Source: Branchipolynoe longqiensis (taxonomy: Eukaryota > Annelida > Polychaeta > Phyllodocida > Polynoidae). From it: a DNA stretch of 64,000 bases. Numbering within the stretch: position 1 is the stretch's first letter; every line of letters starts with the position of its first letter. Where the stretch lies: contig CM059190.1 of assembly GCA_030323885.1 (NCBI GenBank), forward strand, positions 105,007,856 to 105,071,855. Reading direction: 5' to 3'. The translations under genes and the position numbers were made by a program. Below the pieces are notes generated by a model. It was not told the origin of the DNA and did not search any database. It saw only the letters and a list, made by a program, of their open reading frames with translations. Below are positions 1 through 10,684 of the stretch, piece after piece.

Positions 1-64
1 CTCGATGTGGGGGGCGGTTGTGGGGGGGGGGGGGGAGACTCCCCCTCTTTCATTCTTCCAGTTA

Positions 65-646
65 AGCCTCGGTCACACCTCCCCGGATCAGGGACCGGAT
101 GAGACCCGGACCGTGATCCGGCGTGATCCGTGGCGATCCGGCATGATCCGTGGCTCATCCGTGGCTGGTCCTTGGTGATCCTTGGTGATCTTGGCTGATC
201 CGGCATCATCCGGGGTCGGCCCTGATTGTTTTTAAATGCTTAAAACATCCGGGGTGGTCCGGGGCCGATATCCGGTTAAGGGATGAGGAACCACCATATT
301 ACAATTCGGGGGTGTGATTTTTGTAACCGGGCATTAGCATCCATGTGTGATGCCGATGCGACCGTATCTCATCCGGGTTGTCCGGGGGTCGTCCGTGTCT
401 CGTCCGGGGCAGTCCAGGTCATTTTATACTCCGGGAGTAGTCCGGGGGTTGTCCGGGGGCCGTCCGGGGGTTGTCAGTGGCTGTGGACCGTGGCTCATCC
501 GGGTAGGTGTGAGAGCGAGGCAAAAACGACCAAAAATAGCGATTTTATCTGGACGGTCCGGGGCGGTCCGGGGTGGTCCAGGGGAGTGGTCCTGGGGTGG
601 TCCGGCTTAAAATGCGGGGCACGTGCGGGTAGGTGTGACTTGGGCT
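65..646. mobile_element. H1: non-autonomous element with TTA target duplication
   Basis: Imperfect terminal inverted repeats: the left end starts AGCCTCGGTCACACCTCCCC and the reverse complement of the right end starts AGCCCAAGTCACACCTACCC. TTA directly flanks both ends (62-64 and 647-649). The 582-bp interior is made of degenerate short words such as GATCCGG and GTCCGGGG and has no coding potential; open frames here are by-products of the word repeats. TWA target duplications and this TIR style fit PIF/Harbinger-like MITEs; the superfamily call is inference. Confidence 0.75.
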
Positions 647-916
647 TTAGAGGATCTGTGCCTGGTACACACGCCGTGTGTGACGGTGAGTCAGCACGGC
701 CTATGTTTCTTGTTTGTTTTGTTGTTGTTGCTGTTTAGGGTATTACATCCTAGTAATATCCATAGATATGCAACATTATGCCAGGGAGGCAGCATTATAG
801 TTTATACAGGCAGACGATGTCCCTCCTTAACTTGTTTATTCCGGTATAATAATTCCAGGGGGAGACCATATCACTGCTTTATGCCGGCTTATACAGAGGC
901 ACCACGAACGGCACCG

Positions 917-1064
917 GGCGCAGTGGCCGGACCGATAGAGTGCAGGCCTACCGTGTGGGAGATCGGGGGTTCGATTCCCGGTCGAGTCAAACCAATGAAT
1001 TACAAACTTGATACTTGTCGCTTCCTAGCCTGGTGCTCGGTATTAATTTTTTTTTTTTTTTTGG
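917..1064 (+). mobile_element. SINE-A, 3'-truncated copy
   Basis: tRNA-like head with a B-box-like GGTTCGATTCCC followed by the SINE-A body (AGTCAAACCAATGA... TACTTGTCGCTTCCTAGCC). It stops at a run of about 16 T, so the central domain and tail are missing. Confidence 0.75.
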
Positions 1065-1239
1065 CGTGATGAATTTATTTATCCTGCTCATAACGGATAA
1101 GTGTGTTAATACTTGTTTTCACCGCTGGGCAGCATTAGGCCAATTTGGTTCAAATCTTTGGAATTTAATTTTAATTTAGGTTTTCTTGCTTCTTGTTTAT
1201 ATTTTGTAACTGTTTGTAGATTGCAAACAGTCCAAAATC

Positions 1240-1640
1240 CAGCTTTTACTATACTTTGTGTTAATCCATTTAAACATCATCTGTATTTCTAGGTTACATT
1301 ATTTTTTTAGTAGTTTCTTAAACACTGACATGTTTTCTGCATTTTGTGTTGCAGCTGGCAGTTTATTCCAAATATTGCCACTCATGTTAGCTACACTGCA
1401 ATCATGTGCACAGCATATTGATTTTACCATTGCTAGTAACGGCATATTGATTTTACCATTGCTAGTAACGGGCCATTGTTGCTTCGTGTGCACCTTGTTT
1501 GTAACCCCCTTTTTTCTTTGGTTTGAGATTTGTTGCATACATACAATTTTAAGTGATCCTGTTGCCTGTTTTGGAAGAATTTTACTCGTGCTATCTTATG
1601 CAGTTCTTGCTTTGGGGAATATTTAATAGGATATGGCAAG
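1240..1640 (-). pseudogene. LINE reverse transcriptase C-terminal remnant
   Basis: On the minus strand one frame (1538-1299) ends with residues reading IWNKLPAATQNAENMSVFKK, the usual C-terminal pattern of CR1/L2/Jockey-like LINE ORF2 (W-N-x-L-P ... F-K-x-x-L). The upstream part of the same protein is in another frame (1639-1433). A 29-bp tandem duplication at about 1410-1470 lies near the frame change. Decayed fragment, not functional. Confidence 0.6.
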
Positions 1641-1722
1641 GACTGGTTAGCGCAGTGTCAGGATAATGTGACTGAGTGGGATATCAGGTCACAAAACTCC
1701 CAACAACCAACCAAGAACGGCA
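1628..1722 (+). mobile_element. SINE-A remnant with internal deletion
   Basis: Contains the central SINE-A segment (GTGTCAGGATAATGTGACTG AGTGGGATATC) joined directly to the AAACTCCCAACAACCAACC tail, so about 100 bp is deleted. It abuts the LINE remnant on its left. The next ~285 bp (1723-2007) shows nothing I recognise. Confidence 0.65.
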
Positions 1723-2007
1723 CTCGACGGAACCAACCATATTAAATCATAATATGACGATGGTTTGTTAGTGACACTCTGAGAGAGCGTGTGCGTTTTG
1801 TTAGTGCGACGGTTGCCGGGTGCTATTTAGGACCGGGCGGTAAACTGCCGAAGACTTTGCTAATGTAGATGGCGCTGATAGCGCAGATAAACCGGTCATC
1901 CCCCCCCCCCTGCAGATAACGCGACACTATCGCGCCATGCTCACGGGTATCACGTGACGTGGAACCCGACACCGCCATTACGCGACATAAAGAATAATTT
2001 GTGTTCA

Positions 2008-2371
2008 TTAAAGCTGCATAGTCCGATGAAAACATCAAATTTTGAAAATTATAACTCTTATCTAGATTTGATTCGACATATCTAACTTAGATAATGGTGC
2101 ACTTATTAAACATTTGTTGCCACATAGAAGGGAATAGTGAGGCAATTTAATAGAACTTGTTACTGCAGAAGCCAATGGTGTCAGAATTTTGGCGTGCTTG
2201 CCAAAACTAATTTGACATGTTTGCACTTCAAATATATGATAAAAGTTAGCCATTTGAAATATAAGTTACTTCAACCTAAAATAGATTAGATTATAATAAC
2301 CAACCTAATAATAATCTATTTATCTCAGAAGAATGACAGAAACTCAAAACCATCGGACTGTGCAACTCTAA
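2008..2371. mobile_element. M MITE, near full length
   Basis: Begins TTAAAGCTGCATAGTCCGAT and ends with the inverse, CATCGGACTGTGCAACTCTA A. The 364-bp interior matches the other M copies (for example 23494-23854). TTAA at the ends fits a piggyBac-type TTAA target, but could equally be part of the TIR. No coding capacity. Confidence 0.8.
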
Positions 2372-2389
2372 AGGCCCCAGTTAAAAAAA

Positions 2390-4976
2390 TTTATTGACGA
2401 GGTATTTACTCTGCCCATAATGTATAAGCTCCTGTCAGGGTGCTTGTTTTCAACGCTGGACAGCTGTGGTGCTGTCTTGATCTGTTCCTTTGCCCAGGAG
2501 TGTTTACCTGTGTCTGCTCGGGTCAGCCTTCTGCAATTTTGGTTGTTAGTAATAGCCTATGTTAGTTTTTTTGTAATTTTCCAGTGTTTTTTTTGTCTAG
2601 TCTGAGTAATGATACCTTAGCCTACTATGTACATCTACTTGGGTGACATGCAGGCTTGTGGGAGAGGATCCCGTTCCATTCAGATTTTTGTTATTTGTTA
2701 CAGCATCCTTTCACCTAAACCCTGTCCTTAGATAGTGCACTCGTGTGCTAGAACACACTCGGACCCTTTAGGACTGCGGCCAGGCGGGATGGCTGTGTTG
2801 CTTCCCTAGCCATTTTGTATTTCAGGGTGTATCAGTTGCATGACCGTGGCCTGTCCACTTCTGTGTTGGTTTGTGCCATTACACATACCCAGGTGGACTG
2901 CGCCATGTGGTGATTAATACTTAGGAGAGCTAATTTCCCTATTTTTTCTGTTTAGTGCCTACCACTTTTCCTGGCCTGTCTTTTGCTTTCTGTGCCAGTA
3001 CACAGCAAGCATTCACGGCGCTGAGGGGCAGGTGCGGTTTTGTTGTGTCAGAAAGTAATTGTTTTCTTTAGGAATTTTTTGTAGTGGTCAGGGTTACGGA
3101 TCGCCCACAATTTTACATTTTGTTTATTCCAGGCATGTGCTGCCATGGTTAGTACACTTCTCTCATGTATTTTCATGTTGCTTCTTTCCGTTAGGAGTAT
3201 TGGGGCCGCCATGTGTCTAGTGTCCCTGCGGGGGGCTACTGTGTAATCCGGTTTCGTGGTGTAGTGGTGTGCTAGTATTTTCAGGTGCGTTTCTCTTCTG
3301 CTTGTTAATAGTGTTGTTTTGCATTTTTTGTGTAGTTCTATCGTGGGATATCTTTTGTGTACTTGGAGGCATATTTTAAGGGCTTTATTTTGCATCACTT
3401 GTAGTTTGTTGAGTAGTTTGGTACTTCCCCCCATGTATACTACATCACCGTAGTCGAAGTAGGGAAGGATCATTCCTTTATATATTTTGATTGCCATGCT
3501 TTCAGTCATGTAGTACCTTAGTTTTGCCAGTAGCCATATTTTATGGTTTGCTTTTTTGATAGTGTTTGTTATGCAAAGGTCATAGTTTAAGTGCCTGTCC
3601 AGGTCCACTCCCAGATACCGGTAGTTGTCTACCTGTTCTAACTCATTGTTTCCCAGGAGACATTTTATTTTGTTGTTACCGGTTAGTCTGGTACCGAATA
3701 GCACTGTCTTCGATTTATTGCTATTTATAGTTATCTTATTTAGATGGCACCATTCAGTTAGTTTCATTAGTGTTTGATTTAGTTTTGTTTCGATCTCTTC
3801 AGATGTTTTGCCTGCAGTATATACCACAGTATCATCTGCATATAGTTGGATGTTTTCAGTGTCTAGCCAGTTGTTTAGATCATTTATATATATGAGGAGG
3901 AGTGGTCCCAGGACTGACCCTTGTGGTACACCACAGTTTATTTTTTCCTCACTTGATATGGTTCCATTTATTGCTGTGCATTGTTTTCGGTTTTTTAGGT
4001 AGCTTGTTACCCATTTTCCCGTTACTCCTGTTATTCCCATTTGGGATAGTTTGCTGATTAGGATAGTGTGGTCCACCATGTCAAAGGCTTTGCTGAAGTC
4101 TATGAAAGCTGCACCCACTAGGTTCCTTTTATTGATATTATTTGAGATATCGCTTATTAAGTTAGCGATTGTTTTAATTGTCGAGTGGTATTTTCTGAAT
4201 CCGCCTTGTTTACTGTTTAGTATTTTGTGTTCGATCAGGTGGTCCATAATGTGCCTATGCATTATTTTCTCCATTAACTTCCCAGGCAGTGGGAGTATTG
4301 AGATAGGTCTATAGTTGCCCAGGTCTTGTTTGTCCCCCCCTTTGTGGAGCGGGGTTACTTTGGCTAGCTTCCAGCAGTCTACATAGGTACCTTCTCTGAA
4401 AGATGTGTTGAATAGGCTACATAAGGCCTCTGGGATGCATCCTAATGCATCCTTCAGTACTATACTCGAGGTATATTCAATGCCTGACGGCTTATTGCAA
4501 TCAACTGTTTTTATGAGATCACTTATTTCTTTTTTTGTGGTTACGCAATCCCCTATCACTACGTTTAGTTGTGGTGCTCTTGTGGCCCAGTTAGAGTTGA
4601 ATTTTCTGGATAGTTTATTTCCTATGGTAGAAAAGTGTTTGTTCATTATGTTTGCTGTATCTTTGTTCATTATGTTTGCTGTATCAATTCCCTCATTGTT
4701 GTATAAGGTAATTGTATCTTTATTTTTGTTGTTTGGAATTAGGATCTTTACATTGTTCCAGAATTTATGTGAGTTTTTACCCCATTTTTGGTCTTGAGTG
4801 ATAATAAATTTCCTTTTGGCCTTCCTCACTGATTTATGGCTTCGATTTCTTGCTTTATGGTACTCTTCTATGTGATGAAGTCTCCCGCTTGCTTTAGCCA
4901 CTTTACCTGCCTTATACTTGTCCATAATTGCGTTGATTAATTCTGGGGTTACCCATGGGTCCTGGTTTTTTTTAAT
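2390..4976 (-). mobile_element. 5'-truncated non-LTR retrotransposon (LINE)
   Basis: Contains the long RT ORF (3048-4976) and about 650 bp of probable 3' UTR to the left. On the minus strand an AATAAA lies at 2395-2390, which I take as the approximate 3' end; no clear poly-A follows, so this border is uncertain. The 5' border is at about 4967-4976, where the reading frame runs into an AT-rich flank and a stop. Loss of the endonuclease part is typical of truncated target-primed insertion. Confidence 0.75.
3048..4976 (-). CDS. LINE ORF2 fragment: reverse transcriptase with C-terminal region
   Basis: RNA-dependent DNA polymerase that copies the LINE RNA into the genome. The first ATG is at 4925, but the frame stays open upstream to 4976 and encodes NQDPWVTPELINAI before it, so the ATG is internal and the true start is lost. 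Counting from that ATG: NYRPIS (~204), FIDFSKAFD (~274), GVPQGSVLGPLLL (~332), catalytic YADD (~362), then thumb and C-terminal region to residue 625. The upstream apurinic-type endonuclease domain is absent. Residues 81-96 hold an eight-residue tandem repeat (DTANIMNK twice) from an in-frame 24-bp duplication. Jockey/CR1-like by motif style; clade not settled. The intact 640-codon frame implies a fairly recent insertion. Confidence 0.9.
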   Translation of the reverse strand: MKKNQDPWVTPELINAIMDKYKAGKVAKASGRLHHIEEYHKARNRSHKSVRKAKRKFIITQDQKWGKNSHKFWNNVKILIPNNKNKDTITLYNNEGIDTANIMNKDTANIMNKHFSTIGNKLSRKFNSNWATRAPQLNVVIGDCVTTKKEISDLIKTVDCNKPSGIEYTSSIVLKDALGCIPEALCSLFNTSFREGTYVDCWKLAKVTPLHKGGDKQDLGNYRPISILPLPGKLMEKIMHRHIMDHLIEHKILNSKQGGFRKYHSTIKTIANLISDISNNINKRNLVGAAFIDFSKAFDMVDHTILISKLSQMGITGVTGKWVTSYLKNRKQCTAINGTISSEEKINCGVPQGSVLGPLLLIYINDLNNWLDTENIQLYADDTVVYTAGKTSEEIETKLNQTLMKLTEWCHLNKITINSNKSKTVLFGTRLTGNNKIKCLLGNNELEQVDNYRYLGVDLDRHLNYDLCITNTIKKANHKIWLLAKLRYYMTESMAIKIYKGMILPYFDYGDVVYMGGSTKLLNKLQVMQNKALKICLQVHKRYPTIELHKKCKTTLLTSRRETHLKILAHHYTTKPDYTVAPRRDTRHMAAPILLTERSNMKIHERSVLTMAAHAWNKQNVKLWAIRNPDHYKKFLKKTITF

Positions 4977-5120
4977 TTAAAGTTTTTTTATTGGACAGGT
5001 GTTGGCAACGCAGCCCCTGTGGGTTTGCGTTCTATTCGTTGCGGCTTCCTGTGACTTTCCCAAACCTGGCGGCGGGAGGAGGAACTACATGTGTAATATT
5101 GGAATTTCTCTAGTTCCATA

Positions 5121-5178
5121 TCCCCGTCCTGATGTGACCTTAGATGTTGCTAGGACGTAAAACAACACTAAACAAACT
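5121..5178 (+). mobile_element. SINE-A tail fragment
   Basis: Only the 3' end remains: CCCGTCCTGATGTGACCTTA, then GATGTTGCTAGGACGTAAAA CAACAC. The ~140 bp before it, next to the LINE 5' junction, is not recognised. Confidence 0.6.
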
Positions 5179-5420
5179 AGTCGGATATTAATTTCTTGCA
5201 CTTTTGTTATTGCCCGTGTATATGTGATGTATAAGCATTATGCGAGTATAAAGCCGCGTAAAGGAATTTCTATGTTATTATTACACTGTTTTATGTTATT
5301 CCGATACTATATTATTGGCCAATGGGCTCTCTGCATCTATTTGCTTCCTACTCATACGGGCACCGGTGGCTCCACCACCGCCGAACCATACTTCTGCCGC
5401 TACATATATATATCTGAGCG

Positions 5421-5740
5421 CCAAAGAAGAATACAAACCATGGAAATGAAGCGCTACCGCAAGATACTACACATCTCATACAAGGACCACGTTACCAACG
5501 AGGAAATCCATGCCAAGATCCAGCAGGCAATTCGGCCACACAAAGATCTCCTGATGATTGTAAAGAGATGCAAACTGCAGTGGTACGGCCATATTTCCCA
5601 TTCATCAGGTCCGGTCAAAACTATTTTGCAAGACGGAGTGAAGGGGGCGGGCAAAAGAAGAAGTCGGAAGACAACATCAGGGAATGGACAGACCTGGAGT
5701 TTGCCAGGATTGACCGTTGATCAAGGTTAGGAGTAAGCGG
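5421..5740 (+). pseudogene. RTE-like LINE ORF2 C-terminal fragment
   Basis: Translation includes RRIQTMEMKRYRKILHISYK and KLQWYGHISHSSG, the conserved C-terminal block of RTE-type endonuclease/reverse transcriptase elements (R-R-I-Q-x-x-E-M-R-x-Y-R-x-L, then K-L-x-W-x-G-H). The frame breaks near 5650-5700, where the W-x-D-N-I-x-E-W part is out of frame. Related fragments: 16650-17130, 25985-26195, 35328-35530. Confidence 0.7.
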
Positions 5741-5822
5741 GAAGGATAGAATGACTGCTCCGCAGCGAATATTGAAGGCTGCCGTTTTTTATACCCACAT
5801 AATAAATTATATAGTACACACA

Positions 5823-6063
5823 TATGAAGTGTTCAGGCGCAAAACCATGTAAATGCCAATCCAAAAATGGAGATAAACCTTGAAATCAAACCTTCAACAA
5901 GTTTATTTGTTATATTCCTACTCTTTTGTTCATTGCTCCATAACCATGTGATCATATGAAAATGGATTTAGTGAGCTCTAAAATTATTTTCAGGTAAAAA
6001 TATTTTATGTAAACTACATTATTGGATTTGCATCTACGTGGTTTTGCACCTGAACTCTTCATA
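5823..6063. mobile_element. 241-bp MITE with ~40-bp TIRs
   Basis: Left end reads TATGAAGTGTTCAGGCGCAA; the reverse complement of the right end reads TATGAAGAGTTCAGGTGCAA, with similarity continuing for ~40 bp. TA or TATA flanks suggest a Tc1/mariner-type TA target, though the AT-rich setting makes the target duplication ambiguous. No ORF. Confidence 0.75.
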
Positions 6064-6071
6064 TATATGCA

Positions 6072-6384
6072 AAGGCCACGATAGCCGAATTGGTAGCATG
6101 CGGGCCTCACGTGTCAGAGATCAGGAGTTTGGTTCCTGGTCGAGTCAAACCAATGACTTATAAAATTGATACTTGTCACTTCCTAGTCTGGTGCTCGGCA
6201 TTAATACGATAGGGCAAGAACTGGTTTGCTTAGTGTCAGGATAATGTGATTGAGTGGGATATTGGGTCATGGTGGTTTGATTTCCCAGTGGGGCAGCACT
6301 ATAAAGTTGCCAACTGTCACAAGTTGCTACCCATCCTGATATGACCTTACATGTTGCCAGGATGTAAAACTCCAACAACGAGCC
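6072..6384 (+). mobile_element. SINE-A, near full length
   Basis: tRNA-like head (GATAGCCGAATTGGTAGCAT ... GGTTCCTGGTCGAG), body, central domain and tail (CATCCTGATATGACCTTACA ... GGATGTAAAACTCCAACAAC). It carries the second type of tRNA head, with 'CGAATTGGTAG' in place of 'CGAATGAGTTAGAG'. Confidence 0.85.
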
Positions 6385-6400
6385 ACCATATATACACGCA

Positions 6401-6443
6401 AATATGGCAGAAACTCAAAACCATCGGATTTACACAACTTAAA
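6401..6443. mobile_element. M MITE terminal fragment
   Basis: GCAGAAACTCAAAACCATCG followed by GATTTACACAACTTAA, matching one M terminus only. The ~200 bp that follow contain a poly-G run (6524-6541) and nothing else I recognise. Confidence 0.6.
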
Positions 6444-6654
6444 CATTAACGCTATTGAATACAGTTTTCTCTCTAGACATATTTTTGTATGTGGTTTGTT
6501 TTTGGTGTGTTTGTATTATTGATTTGGGGGGGGGGGGGGGGCAGGGAGGGAGGGTGTCAGTTATCACAGCTAAGTAAGGCTTGATACAATCATAGTAGAT
6601 AGTTGCTACAACCATCACGAGCTGATTACATTATGTACACGCTACACCTAACTA

Positions 6655-7300
6655 CCCACCCGGAACACCCCCCTCCCCCCCACCCCACACCCCCACCACG
6701 CCACCGCCCATCCATCAGCGAGAGATCCAAGTCAAAGATCCAACTGCCTCTTCCTGATTAAGCCATGGGCGGCGGTGTCCTTTCATATCGCTAGGATCAA
6801 AGGTTCCTCCTCTCCGCCGCCCCACCTCCTCCCTCCACACACCCCCTCTCCCATACCCACCCCTCTCCCCACCCCCTCCTCCTCTTCATCCCTACCCTTC
6901 CCCAACCCCATCCCCACCATTCCTCTTCACCTCCCTACCCTTCCCCAACCCCATCCGCACCACCTCTCCTCCGCACTCCGTTCCCAACTCCATCCCCACC
7001 ATATCCTCGCCCCTTCCTCACCCCTCCCCATACTCCCCTCCCATCCCCACCCTCCCTACCCATTCACATCTTCACCGTCCCACCCCATCCCTCCACACCC
7101 ACACCCTCCCCTGCCCCACTCCATCCCAACCCCATCACCACCATATCCTCGCCCCTACCCGCTCCCCATATACTCATTGCCCCTCCCTCTCCCCTCCCCC
7201 TCCCCCTCTCCCTCGCCCATCCCTCCCCTCCCCTTCTCCCTCCCCCACATTCTTCACCCCCTCCCTTCCACAACCAACACACCACACCTTACCCCGATCA
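6655..7300 (+). repeat. C-rich low-complexity tract
   Basis: Degenerate CCCCACCC / CCTCCCCATCCC repeats, with a non-repetitive gap at about 6706-6795. The open frames inside encode only Pro/Ser/His-rich strings. Long pyrimidine asymmetry of this kind can adopt triplex or, on the other strand, G-quadruplex structure. Confidence 0.85.
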
Positions 7301-7424
7301 CCGACCTCCGACAGTAGTCTGTGCTTATCTGTGTATCTCTGTTTATCTGGTTCCGACCTGAACCCGAGGTCACACACACACAAACCACCGACCGTCAGCA
7401 CCAACTTAACAACACACACCAGGG

Positions 7425-7890
7425 TATACGCACGAGGTGAAAGGCGGGAAAATAGCACTCATAGTTATAGTATATGTTATATGCACGAGCTGCGAGGTGG
7501 CCAAATAACACTCATAGTCATACTAGTTAATGTATATGTTATACGCACGAGGTGGGGGGGCTGCCAAATAACAGTCATACTAGTTATAGTACATGGTATA
7601 CGCACCAGGTGCGAGGCGGCCAAATAACACTCATACTAGTTATAGTACATGTTATACGCACGAGGCGGGAGGCGGCCAAATGACACTCATACTAGTTATA
7701 GTACATGTTATACGCACGAGGCGCGAGGCGGCCAAATAACACTCATACTAGTTATAGTACATGTTATACGCACGAGGCGCGAGGCAGCCAAATGACACTC
7801 ATACTAGTTATAGTACATGTTATAAGCACGAGGTGAGAGGCGGCCAAATAACACTCATACTAGTTATATTATATGTTATATGCACGATTT
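7425..7890. repeat. ~63-bp minisatellite, about 7 units
   Basis: Units contain TATACGCACGAGGCGCGAGG, then CGGCCAAATAACACTCATAC TAGTTATAGTACATGT. Inner copies are near-identical; outer copies are degenerate, as expected for an array growing from its middle. Confidence 0.9.
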
Positions 7891-7920
7891 ACACACACAA
7901 AAATAAAACAAAAGTAAAGG

Positions 7921-8205
7921 TTATTTTATTTAACGACGCCTCTAGAGCACATTGACTTCTGTATGATCGGCTATTGGATGTCAAACATATGGTCATTCTG
8001 ACATTTCTTTTGAGGAAACCCATTGCCACTACATATAGGCTACTCTCCCCGATAAGCAGCAAGTGGTCTTTTTTTTATATGCACCTTCACACAGACAGGA
8101 CAACACATACCACAGCCTTTGATGAACCAGTTGTGGATCACTGGTCGGAACGGAAAATAGCCCAAACTGCAAATGGGTCCACTGAGCAGGATTGATAAAC
8201 AAGGA
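7921..8205 (-). mobile_element. SINE-C, head-truncated
   Basis: Plus-strand order is TATTTAACGACGCCTCTAGA GCACATTG, then GGCTATTGGATGTCAAACAT, CACAGACAGGACAACACATA and CCACTGAGCAGG. In full copies a tRNA-like head follows at the high-coordinate end, so the element reads on the minus strand. The head is missing here. Confidence 0.8.
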
Positions 8206-8237
8206 TGCATGCTATATATGGGATCCATGCAAATAGT

Positions 8238-8566
8238 TGGTTGCTTAGTGAAGTTTTACGTCCTGGCAATATCTAAGGTCATATCACTATGGTTACTGAC
8301 TTGTGATAGTAAGAGTGCACACTCATGGTGACTTTATAGTGCTGCCTCACTAGGTAATCAGGCCACCAGCACCATGACCCGATATCACACTCTGTCGCAT
8401 TATCCTGAGACAGCCAACCAGTCCTTGCCCTATCCTACTAATGCCGAGCGCCTGGCTAGGAAGCGATACGTATCAATTTCGTAAGTCATTGGTTTCACTC
8501 GACCGGGGTTCGATGATCTACGAAAATGGGAGACGAGCGCTCAACTCATTCGGCCATCCCGTCTGG
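8238..8566 (-). mobile_element. SINE-A, near full length
   Basis: Reads tail to head on the plus strand: TTTTACGTCCTGGCAATATC TAAGGTCAT ... ACTCGACCGGGGTTCGATGA ... CAACTCATTCGGCCATCCCG TC. First type of tRNA head. Confidence 0.85.
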
Positions 8567-8569
8567 CGT

Positions 8570-9180
8570 GTCCGCCAATTCAAAATGGCGCATGCGTCAG
8601 AGTGGGTAGATTTCCGTTGATTATCTGTTAGTAGCACACACCCTTCCGTGTTATCAGTAAACCCCGGCGTTCCGGTCCAATGGAGACCCACTAACTCGAC
8701 CACTCTCCACATTTAGTCCAAAGTTTGATTTATCCCAAAGAGGGGAGGATGGGAGGTTTATAAATATAAACCTGTACAAACCAAATGTATGGCTCTACTT
8801 GAGATAGAATCAGGTATGTCATATTAGTAGTGGCTATGGAGCAGCTTTTGGGGATTTAACACAAAATGTTTGGAAATGACAATGTCGCTGGGTTTTTTTC
8901 GTGTGTGTTTGTGTGAAGTGGTGTGAAGCTTTGGCAACTGGTTAGCGCGCGACAGCCAGGTGCGATCGGGGAACAGATAAAGGTGTGACGAGGTGTGATA
9001 ACGAGTGTACTTCCGCTACTGGGGGAGGTGACTCTATCTCTCTTTGCTGCCTGATTAGCGGATATATCCGATTGTCGCCACCACCGCGAGAGAAAAAAAT
9101 CCACCAAAAGAAAAATTCAAATTCGAAACTCACTTACTGATCACCTAACTATCTCATCACATTTTAAAAGAGCCACTATC
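8570..9180. other. No recognised feature
   Basis: About 600 bp without coding signal or a repeat I can match. 8725-8860 is ordinary AT-rich sequence. Confidence 0.5.
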
Positions 9181-9186
9181 GAGATT

Positions 9187-9521
9187 GGTTGGTTTGTATT
9201 TGGAGTGTTACGTCCTTGCAACATATAAGGTCATATTAGGACGGGTACCGACTTGTGACAGTGCGCACTCATGATGAATTTATAGTGCTGTCCCACTGGG
9301 AAATCAGGCTGCCAACACCATGAACCAATATCCCACTCAGTCACATTATCCTGACACTGAGCTAACCAGTCCTTGTCCTATCCTATTAATGCCGAGCGCC
9401 GAGGTAGGAAATGAAAAGTATCAATTTTATGAGTCATCGGTTTGACTCGGCAGCGATTCGAACTCCCAACCTTCCGCACGGGAAGCCTGCGCTGTAGCGA
9501 TTAAGCTACCACATCCGGTCC
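9187..9521 (-). mobile_element. SINE-A, near full length
   Basis: TACGTCCTTGCAACATATAA GGTCATATTAGG through ACTCGGCAGCGATTCGAACT and GTAGCGATTAAGCTACCACA TCC. The head is a diverged tRNA-like sequence with an 'AGCTTAATCGCTAC' A-box region. Confidence 0.85.
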
Positions 9522-9604
9522 CCTGTCAAGTGAAGTGGCAAAGCAACCGCAGATATTTTGATTTTGTGGCCTGAGAAACTTGTCACTTGTCACTAATGTC
9601 CCTG

Positions 9605-10052
9605 TCACTCAACATGACCTGGATAGAGAACAAGTTCTGTTTGGCTCAGTGTCAGGATATTGTGACTGAGTGAGATATCGGCTCATTGTGCGTGTAGCCT
9701 GGTATTGTAATAGTCTGCACTGACCTCTCAGACAAGGAGCCACATAGACAGGGAGGCATGGGTATGATGCTGACATCAGGGAGCCTAGGTGGTGTAATGG
9801 TTAGCACACTGGCCTGGAATGCAATAGATGTGGGTTCGATTTCCGCTCAAGGCGCAATATTTCCCACTTTTCATTATCCCCAAAACAGTATTTCAGATGG
9901 GGATGCCTTATAAAATATCAAATATATGGCAGCCATGAGTACGCACTGTCACTGTCACTGTCACTGTCACTGCCACTGTCACAAGTCGGTCCCCGTCATG
10001 ATGTGACCGTAGATATGACCTTGCTAGGACGCTAAACCCCAATAAATCTTGG
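9605..10052 (+). mobile_element. SINE-A interrupted by SINE-B
   Basis: The central domain (TTTGGCTCAGTGTCAGGATA) at 9640-9690 is separated from the rest of the body and tail (ACAAGTCGGTCCCCGTCATG ... CTAGGACGC) at 9935-10045 by a SINE-B copy. A (CACTGT)n expansion lies at 9948-9980, inside the body where the consensus has CACTGTCACAAG. Confidence 0.7.
9703..9885 (+). mobile_element. SINE-B, single copy nested in SINE-A
   Basis: Upstream segment GTCTGCACTGACCTCTCAGA CAAGGAGCCACATAGACAGG, then the tRNA-like head GCCTAGGTGGTGTAATGGTT AGCACACTGGCC with B-box-like GGTTCGATTTCC, then CAATATTTCCCA. Exact ends are uncertain. Confidence 0.75.
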
Positions 10053-10121
10053 AGCAAAATTACTCAAATAAACACCCATTAACCGTTTCATTTCAGTTAT
10101 TTTCGCTGATGCAGAAACAAT

Positions 10122-10448
10122 TGGATGGCCGAATGAGTTAGAGCGTCCAACTCCTGTGTTGGTAGATAGTGGGATCGTGGGTTCGAACCCTGGTCGAGTC
10201 AAACCAATGACTTCAAAATTGATACTTGTCGCTTCCTAGCCAGACGTTCGGAATTATTAGGATATGGCAAGGACTGGTTGGCTCATTGTCAGGATAATGT
10301 GACTGAGTGTGATATCAGGTCATGGTGCTGGTGGCCTGATCTTCCAGTGGGGCAGCAGTATAAAGTCACCATGAGTGCGCACTGTCACAAGTGAGTACCC
10401 ATTCTGATATGACTTAGATGTTGCTAGGACGCAAAACAACAACAACTA
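10122..10448 (+). mobile_element. SINE-A, full length
   Basis: Head GGATGGCCGAATGAGTTAGA GCGTCC with B box GGTTCGAACCC, complete body, central domain and tail ending GACGCAAAACAACAACAACT. First type of head. Confidence 0.9.
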
Positions 10449-10684
10449 CAAAATGTCCATCTGTTTACTGCAGCTGCCAGTGGGGGGCCTATCATGTAAC
10501 ATGTCTACCTCTAAATATAACACTATCTCATCATTCCTTCGCCCCCCTCCATATCCACCCCCCACAATGCCTGCACTCAACTGCGTACCTGTTTAATGGC
10601 CCTTCCCCCCTAGAGTGCTATGTGGGTGGTCTCATAGAAATAATCAACTCTCTTCAATAAGAAAAATCAAGCCCAGCAATTAAC

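Noticed and set aside
7425..7890. CRISPR-like array
   Set aside because: Units are contiguous without unique spacers; a eukaryotic minisatellite.
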